From: Sitta carolinensis
Lineage: Eukaryota; Chordata; Aves; Passeriformes; Sittidae
Reading direction: 5' to 3'
NCBI GenBank assembly: GCA_032173965.1
Contig: JAVUNC010000006.1
Location: forward strand, 19,586,370 to 19,650,369
DNA length: 64,000 bases
Below, one piece after another: positions 57,846 through 64,000 of the stretch. The translations under genes and the position numbers were made by a program. Each line of letters starts with the position of its first letter. Position 1 is the first letter of the stretch. The notes beneath the pieces are model-generated. The model saw nothing but the letters and a program-made list of their open reading frames with translations, made no database searches and was not told the origin of the DNA.

Positions 57846-59814
57846 CCTGTTGCCTTCTCCTTTTCTTCCTCCACGTTTTCCCTGCTCTTCCCTTTCTCAC
57901 CAAGGTTCTCCAGAAGCATTTTTGTCACCCTTGACAGCCCTGGCCACATTTTATTCCCTCGGGGCTTTATCCCTCCCCGTTCCTGTGTGCTTGGATAAAT
58001 TCCCTGTATCCTCTCAGGCTGCCTGGCCCTGCTCCCACCCAAGGAGGAAAACCACAAGGAGAGGTTTCCTTCCTTTCCACATTCAGGTTTGTCCCATTCC
58101 CTCAGCCTGGAATGCTGGGCAGCCCGAAAATCAGTGTCACACCACTCCAGGAGCTGGGTCCCTGCAGGAATTCGGGAATGTCACACTGGGAGCACCAAGC
58201 TCAAAGCTTATCCCAGCTGGGGATTTCCTGATACAGGCAATTGGGATCCACCTGGGAGAAGGAAAAGAGCCCAAGATCCTCCCAGGCTGGCCCCACAAAC
58301 ACGGGGGGACAGCAGAGGGATGGGCATTCCCAGAGGGATGGCACAGAGCACTCTCAGCTTCCTTCTCCAGCCTGGGGATGAGCTGAGGAGCCAAAGCTTT
58401 CCCCAAAGCCTTTGAAATTCCTGCCCGAGCCTGTGAGGAGCCCACACTGTACCTGGTGCTAATCCAGTGGGATTCAGCTGTGCAAATCCCCTACCAACTC
58501 AATCCCTGCAGCTGGGAGCTCCTCTCTCCCAAAGCCATCACCATCTCTTCCCTGGCTCCGAGCAGGATGTTTTATTTCCCTGAAGGAAAACATTTATTAG
58601 TTGTTTATTATTAATGCAAAGTCCTTGAAGTGGATTTTGATTTCACCTGTTCTTCAGGGGAAATCAGCAGCTTCTTTATAAATCGCTTTGCATCCAAATA
58701 AATTCCATCTTCACATCCATGAACCTCCAGGGGCTGGAGCCACCAGAAACAAAACGCAATTTTCATAGCTGAGCTCAGGAAATTCAAGGTTTTGGCACCT
58801 CATTTTCGTTGTATATTGGGGCAATAAATACCTGGTTAAGGCAGCAGCGAGGTAAAAAGGAATTACAGCTTGTCCTACACCACCTTCTCCCCAGGCTTAA
58901 AGATGGGAGCAACAGAACAGGGAAAAGGCAATTGCACTTGTGTAATTTTACAAAATTAGGTGCCAACGGAGGTATTTGAATGTTTACAAGGTAATTTAAA
59001 AACGTATTTTAGCTCTGGTTTCAATAGGGATTTGCCTTGCCATTACCATCCCCAGCTATTCGTTTTATTTTTGTTTTCCATTATGAGGAAAAAAAATGTT
59101 CTGGCAGAGATTTGGGGCCTAGATGCTCAGGGAAAATTATCCCAAACTCTTTCTACCACCAGGAAGGAGCTTTGCTCAGAAAAGAGGGACTAATATCCAC
59201 AATTCCCTGCCTGGCTTGAACAGCTCTAGAAGCTCTGAGAATGCAAAAAATGCCCATCTCCTGCACTGGAGCATCCTCCTGTGTCCACCACGTTGGGAAA
59301 AAAACGGATTTCCCACTGGGAAGTGCCTCAAGCTCCTCTGAGAGGCAGCAGGAGGGAAGTTGGACCCAGCAGTGGGAACTGCAGAGACCCTCCCATCACG
59401 TTTTGCATCCTCACTGATTTTATTTCTCTGAAATTTTACGCCTCAGTTACACACACCCCCCTAGAAATTCACTGTTTTGGTTAAAAAGGCAATGAGGGCT
59501 TTCTGGTTTTTCAGAGAAAGCTGAAGCCAAACTAACACAGCCCACGGAATTTCCCTCCCATCCACGAAAACTGTGGGGAAAAAGCCCAAAAACACCACCA
59601 GAGCAACTGAGTATTTCTCTTTCTTAGTGCAGACCCCTCACACTGAAGAGCTTTCTGGTAAAACCCAGGACTGAACCATTTCTCACCCCAAATGAGAGGC
59701 CCAAGCATCTCCTGGGGAGGAAAGCAAACCCTTCCCCAGGGCTCCCAGATGTCAAATCCTCATCCCTGAGCCACACATGGATGGATTTAGGAGGTGGAAG
59801 GAGCTGCTGCCTCC
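57846..59814. other. intergenic, no gene seen
   Basis: Unique sequence with A+T-rich parts at 58570-58720 and 58950-59100. No exon recognised. Confidence 0.5.
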
Positions 59815-59915
59815 CCACCTCGTGCCAGGTGCCCCTGCCCAGGGCAGGGCACTGGAACTGCATGGGCTTTAAGGTCCAAGCCCAACCATCCCAAATCCTG
59901 TGATAATCCCACAGC
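59815..59915 (+). mobile_element. CR1 LINE terminal fragment
   Basis: Sense: gtgcccctgcccagggcagg, ggctttaaggtccaagccca, then the degenerate tail. Confidence 0.75.
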
Positions 59916-60184
59916 TCCTGCCATAGGTTTGCTGCCATTCTCCCCTCAGCACCTCACCTCAATGGCTTCATAACCAGGGATACAATGAGGGCTCCAGGGC
60001 ATTCCCAGAGATCTGCAGAGCCCCTGGCTGGGAGGGACCAGCACTGGCAGCCCAGGGGAGAGCAGAGCACTGAGCTGTCAGGCCCCTCACAGTACAGGAG
60101 CACACAGACACTTGCACTCCCCTCTGGAGCACTTGGGGAACCTAATTCCAGACCTCTGGCACTTTTAAGTGCGTCTTTAACTCC

Positions 60185-60272
60185 CTTCAGAGCAGCTGTG
60201 GCTGCCCCTGGATCCATGGAAGTGTCTAAAGCCAGGCTGGACAGTACTTGGAGCAGCCAGGGGTAGTAGTAA
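60185..60272 (+). mobile_element. CR1 LINE fragment
   Basis: Sense: cagagcagctgtggctgccc, ggatccatggaagtgtctaa, gccaggctggacagtacttg. It ends about 90 bp before the RPS29 3' end. Confidence 0.8.
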
Positions 60273-60385
60273 ATTGGGAAGCCAAGCACAGCAGGGCAGC
60301 CCCTACACCGTACAGAGACCCCTTAGAGCCGCTAAAACCTGCACAGAAGGGAAACACGCACGGGACCAGGTGGATTAGGAGACCA

Positions 60386-60391
60386 TTTATT
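60386..60391 (-). terminator. RPS29 poly(A) signal AATAAA
   Basis: AATAAA on the minus strand, about 80 nt after the RPS29 stop codon. Cleavage probably falls near 60365-60375. It gives a short 3' UTR, as usual for ribosomal protein genes. Confidence 0.85.
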
Positions 60392-60424
60392 AAATAAAGA
60401 CGGCCGAGACGCTGCAGAGTGTCA

Positions 60425-61090
<666 letters not shown>

Positions 61091-61131
61091 CGGCTCAGCA
61101 GCTCATCTCTCCGGCGGAGCGGGCGGGCAGC

Positions 61132-61432
61132 GCCGGGCGCGGTGGCGCGCGCCTGTAGTCCCAGCTGCCGGGGAGGCTGAGCCCGACGGATCGCTTGAGC
61201 CCAGGAGTTCTGGGCTGCCGTGCGCTGTGCCGAGCGGGCGTCCAAGCTAAGGCCGCCATCAATATGGTGACTCGCGGGGAGCCGCGGGACACCAGGTTGA
61301 CTAAGGAGGGGTGAACCGGCCCAGGTCGGAGACGGAGCAGGTCAAAGCTCCCGTGGCGGTCAGTAGCGGGATCGCGCCTGTGAATAGCCACGCCAGCGTA
61401 GCCTGGGCAACACAGAGACACGCGGGCTCCCC
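61132..61432 (+). ncRNA. RN7SL1: 7SL RNA (signal recognition particle RNA)
   Basis: RNA scaffold of the SRP, which pauses translation and targets secretory proteins to the ER. Begins gccgggcgcggtggcgcg as known 7SL genes do, with the internal pol III boxes ggtggcgcgcgcctgt (A) and gagttctgggc (B). S-domain landmarks in order: atcaatatggtgac, the helix 6 hairpin at 61273-61286 (stem cgcgg/ccgcg, loop GGAG), ggttgactaaggaggggtga, the helix 8 block ccaggtcgg..acggagcagg, gggatcgcgcctgtgaatag and gcctgggcaacacagaga. About 300 nt, the full vertebrate length, and followed by TTTT at 61433-61436 as pol III terminator. Helix 6 pairing is kept while its sequence differs from mammals, which argues for a working gene and not an Alu-like or pseudogene copy. 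Gene number in the symbol follows the human neighbour and is tentative. Confidence 0.95.
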
Positions 61433-61436
61433 TTTT
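61433..61436 (+). terminator. RNA polymerase III T4 terminator
   Basis: TTTT directly after the 7SL 3' end (ctccccTTTTgcc), the standard pol III stop signal. Confidence 0.85.
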
Positions 61437-61479
61437 GCCACGCGCGCCCCCAACACCGCCCCCCAACGCCGCTCGCACC

Positions 61480-61682
61480 CCGCACCGCGCACCCCAAAAC
61501 AGCGCCTCCTGCTGACACAGCGCCCCGACGCGCACCGACGCACCCCAAAACACGCCTCCTACTGACACAGCGCCACAACGCGCACCGACGCACCCCAAAA
61601 CAGCGCCTCCTACTGACACAGCGCCACAACGCGCACCGACGCACCCCAAAACAGCACCTCCTACTGACACAGCGCCGCACTC
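61480..61682. repeat. 51-bp GC-rich tandem repeat, four copies, just 3' of 7SL
   Basis: caccccaaaaca recurs at 61490, 61541, 61591 and 61642. Each unit also holds cctcctactgacacagcgcc and gcgcaccgacg. The first unit reads tgctgacacagc, one base from a Maf/AP-1-type element. Open on both strands (minus-strand VGAVLGCVGARC-like), which creates false ORFs. Confidence 0.93.
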
Positions 61683-61863
61683 ACCGCTCTGCAGCGCGCC
61701 GCCCGCACCCAGCAAAGAGTGTGCGCGAACGGCGCTCGAAGGGGTGCCCGGTTTTTTATTTTCTCTCTCTCAGTGGGTTAATGTGAAAGGGCTGCACCGG
61801 CACCAAGCACGGACTGCGCCTTCCTGTGGCTTATGAAGCCTGAGCTGCTGTCACAGCCACCTG
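61683..61863. other. intergenic, unique
   Basis: GC-rich spacer, then a T-rich block (61750-61770). No gene. Confidence 0.5.
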
Positions 61864-62030
61864 CCCTCAGCTCCTCTCTGTCCCCTCAGCTCCTCTCTGT
61901 CCCCTCAGCTCCACCGTGTCCCCTCAGCTCCTCTCTGTCCCCTCAGCTCTCTGTCCTCCCCTACCATGCCCTCACCATCCCTTCAACTCCTCCATGTCCC
62001 CTCCCTCACACCCGCTGTCCCCTCGATGTC
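61864..62030. repeat. ~19-bp C/T-rich minisatellite
   Basis: Units of cagctcctctctgtcccct recur about seven times with drift. Confidence 0.85.
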
Positions 62031-62095
62031 CTTACGCTGAATTCTGTCCCTTTCTTTGCTCATGGCACCATTCTCCCCTCTAACCTTTCTTTTCA

Positions 62096-62370
62096 ATGCC
62101 AACAGATGTCACCAGGTGTGCTATGCTTTACTTGATGTTTATGGAAAACTTTGTATTTTATGTCGTGCTTGGCCATGACAGTGCATTAGGTAGGCAGGAA
62201 TGGGCAGATTTAAGTCAATTTTAGTGTATAAATCACTTTGGGTTTTTTTTTCCCTGGCATGCCTGATTTGTGGGCAATTTCCACTTTGCACCCTGCGCAC
62301 AATAAACAATGTCTCCTTTCTAAACCTGGCTCTTTGTTCGTGTTTAGAGTCCCTAAGATTCAACAAACCC
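62096..62370 (+). mobile_element. possible short LTR remnant
   Basis: Between two C/T-rich arrays lies an A+T-rich block with a TATA-type gtgtataaatc (about 62225), a poly(A) signal caataaac (62300) and an end in ttcaaca (62368). The order resembles an LTR, but no second copy or target duplication is visible. It could equally be unique sequence. Confidence 0.35.
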
Positions 62371-62374
62371 TCAG

Positions 62375-62828
62375 CTGCTCTCTGTCCTCCCGTGTCCCCT
62401 CACTCTCCGTGTCCCCTCACACCTCTAGTGTCCCCTCACTCCACGTCCATTCACATCTTCGTGCCTCCTCACATCCTCAGCGTCCCCTCGCATCCTCCAT
62501 GTCCTCTCATACCTCCATGTCCTCTCATACCTCCATGTCCACTCATACCTCATGTCCTCTCATACCTCCATGTCCTCTCATACCTCCATGTCCACTCACT
62601 ACCGCAATCCTCTCAGCTCCTCCCTGCCCCTCACATCAGAGTCCCCTCACTCCCAATGTCCCCTCACTCTCCGTGACCCCTCACACTGTCCCCTCACTCT
62701 CTGTCCCTCACACTCATGTCCCCTCACTGCTCCTGTTCCTCACACTTCTGTCCCCTCACTCCCGCTGTCCCCTCACTCCCGCTGTCCCCTCACTCCCGCT
62801 GTCCCCTCACTCCGCTGTCCCCTCATCC
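62375..62828. repeat. C/T-rich minisatellite, unit about 15-22 bp
   Basis: About 25 copies of a unit of the type tgtcccctcactcccgc / ctccatgtcctctcatac, ending at the LRR1 CpG island. Long open frames across it (S-P-H-T-S patterns) are artefacts. Confidence 0.9.
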
Positions 62829-63560
62829 CGCCGCTGCCGCCGCCTCTCCGCCCTCTCCCGCCGCCTCCAGCAGGAGGTGCCCGCGGGCCGCCCCTCTCGG
62901 CGGGCGGGGCGCTCAGGGCCGGCGCTCGGGCTGCCCGCTGCCGCCGGTGCGGCCGCTGCCGCCGGGACGCCCGGAGCCGCCGGGACGCCCGGAGCCGCCG
63001 CCCTGCCTTCCCTTCCCCTGATCCCTGTGGCCGGGCTGCCGTTCGGTCCCTCGGTCCCGGGCAGCGCGGCGGGCAGGCAGCTCGGCGGGCGCCTGTGCGC
63101 TCCCAGCGCGGGAGGCCCCCGGCGGCGCCGCCCGCCGTGCGCGGGCCGGGCCCGGGAGCGGGGGGAGCGGGGAGCGGGGATCGGCGGCGGGAGCGGGCCC
63201 GGGATGCGGCTGCAGTGCGAGGTGGAGGTGCTGAGCCGGCTGCTGCCCACCTGCGGGCTGCGGGGCCGCGGCCGCGCGGCGCGGGCGCTGCTGTCGCTCG
63301 GGCGGCCGCCCGGCAGTGCCGGGATTTACCTGATGGTGTGCACGGCGCGGGACCGCGGCGGCGCTCGGTACAAGGTGGGCACGGGCGGCGCGGGGCGGGG
63401 GGCGGCGGGGCCGCCCCGGGGCGGCCGCTGAGCCCGCTGTGGCCGCAGGTGCAGCAGAACGTGGAGCGGCTCTTCACGCGCTTCGTGGAGGAGGGCAAGG
63501 CCACGGTGCGGCTGCGGGAGCCGGCGGTGGATCTGTGCCTGAGCAAGGTGGGACCGACAC
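62815..63560. other. CpG island of the LRR1 promoter
   Basis: Extremely GC- and CG-rich. GC boxes such as cgggcggggcg near 62910 lie in the roughly 300 bp before the LRR1 start codon. No TATA box. Also covers exons 1-2. Confidence 0.8.
63204..63547 (+). CDS. LRR1: leucine-rich repeat protein 1, exons 1-2 (partial, continues beyond window)
   Basis: Substrate receptor of a CUL2-RING ubiquitin ligase; in vertebrates it directs MCM7 ubiquitylation and removal of the CMG helicase when replication ends (known for the family). Exon 1 is 63204-63374 (57 codons, starts MRLQCEVEVLSRLLPTCGLR); exon 2 is 63449-63547 (33 codons, VQQNVERLFTRFVEEGKATV ... VDLCLSK). The phrase FTRFVEEGKATVRL and the ending VDLCLSK are the N-terminal domain signature of LRR1. 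The leucine-rich repeats and BC/Cul2 box are encoded outside the window. Splice sites: donors gtgggc and gtggga, acceptor gtggccgcag. The 74-bp intron contains a stop, so splicing is required. The frame upstream of the chosen ATG is open but consists of GC-rich and C/T-repeat sequence, so it is not taken as coding. Position after RPS29-7SL fits vertebrate gene order. Confidence 0.93.
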
Positions 63561-63619
63561 CGGGAGAGCAGCGGGAGCGGGCTCTGCCTCACCCGCCGCG
63601 GCACGGGGGGAACGGGGTA

Positions 63620-63890
63620 GGAATTCCAGAGTACCTGGGTTGGAAGGGACATTAAATCCCAGCCCTCTGCACCCCTGCCATGGGCAGGGACACCTTTCGC
63701 TGTCCCAGGCTGCTCCAAGCCTTAGTGTCCAACTTGGCCTTGGACACTGCCAGGGATCCAGGGGCGCCCACAGCTGCTCTGGGAGTTCTGTTCCAGGGCC
63801 TCCCCACTTCCCAGCCAGGAATTCCCAATATCTCATCTACTGCTGCTCTCTGGCAGCGGGAAGCCGTTCCCTCTTTTCTGGGCTGTGTTC
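63620..63890 (-). mobile_element. CR1 LINE 3' fragment in LRR1 intron 2
   Basis: Antisense to the gene: ggttggaagggacattaaat, ccctgccatgggcagggaca, ccttggacactgccaggga, cagctgctctgggagttctg, ggaattcccaatatctcatc. Confidence 0.9.
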
Positions 63891-64000
63891 TTCTTCCTCT
63901 CCTGTTTCAAAAGTCCATTTTCATGCTTTGCTTCACTGCTTCTTTAGGAAAAATACCTTTTTTCAACCCTCTGATGCAACGTTGGTCTTTGGCCTTAAGT

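Noticed and set aside
61132..61432. Alu-like SINE
   Set aside because: The S domain is complete and structure is preserved, with a T4 stop and no poly(A) tail; Alu elements are primate-specific and lack the S domain. This is the 7SL gene.
61509..61522. Maf recognition element (tgctgacacagcgc)
   Set aside because: One mismatch from consensus and the other units start tactgac; kept only as a comment on the 51-bp array.
61095..61715. 206-residue minus-strand open frame
   Set aside because: Antisense of the 7SL gene plus the 51-bp array.
62238..63431. 397-residue open frame overlapping LRR1 exon 1
   Set aside because: The upstream part is C/T minisatellite and CpG-island sequence; only the part from 63204 matches LRR1, and the frame ends in intron 1.

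Overview
The window comes from a bird nuclear genome, probably a songbird. It contains dozens of chicken-repeat-1 (CR1) LINE 3' ends, several passerine-type retroviral LTR relics and many minisatellites, and no bacterial-style operons or long intact reading frames. It splits into a repeat-rich, gene-free stretch of about 60 kb (1-60360) and a compact, GC-rich, gene-bearing end (60365-64000). The gene end matches the known vertebrate order RPS29 - 7SL RNA - LRR1 (human chromosome 14q21).

Gene end. RPS29 (ribosomal protein eS29) is complete on the minus strand with three coding exons totalling 171 nt, which gives 56 residues plus stop. It has a pyrimidine-rich (TOP-like) start region, a TATA-like box, a YY1-type motif and a poly(A) signal. 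About 250 bp away, head to head on the plus strand, is a full-length 7SL (SRP) RNA gene of about 300 nt. It keeps its internal promoter boxes, the helix 6 hairpin, the helix 8 signature and a T4 terminator. Between the two start sites lies a perfectly phased 40-bp tandem array in which each unit carries a CRE/ATF-type octamer and a GC/CACCC-type box; the last CRE sits about 45 bp upstream of 7SL. LRR1, the substrate receptor of a CUL2 ubiquitin ligase, begins at 63204. Its first two exons (90 codons) are present and the rest lies beyond the window.

Gene-free region. From 1 to 60360 I find no supportable protein-coding gene. The content is: (i) about 30 CR1 fragments in both orientations; (ii) a roughly 600-bp LTR family in three near-full-length copies (11.3, 27.6 and 51.9 kb), two shorter LTRs with clear termini (22.1 and 51.0 kb) and one with a tandemly repeated U3 (33.7 kb); (iii) tandem arrays with units of 5, 8, 17, 24, 31, 40, 64 and about 195 bp, including a 650-bp pure pyrimidine tract and an expanded CR1-tail octamer array; (iv) several A+T-rich, non-repeat stretches with clustered TAAT cores that could be conserved regulatory elements in a gene desert. 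Item (iv) is inference only.

All family calls come from reading the sequence; no alignment or database search was run. Boundaries of repeats are approximate unless stated.
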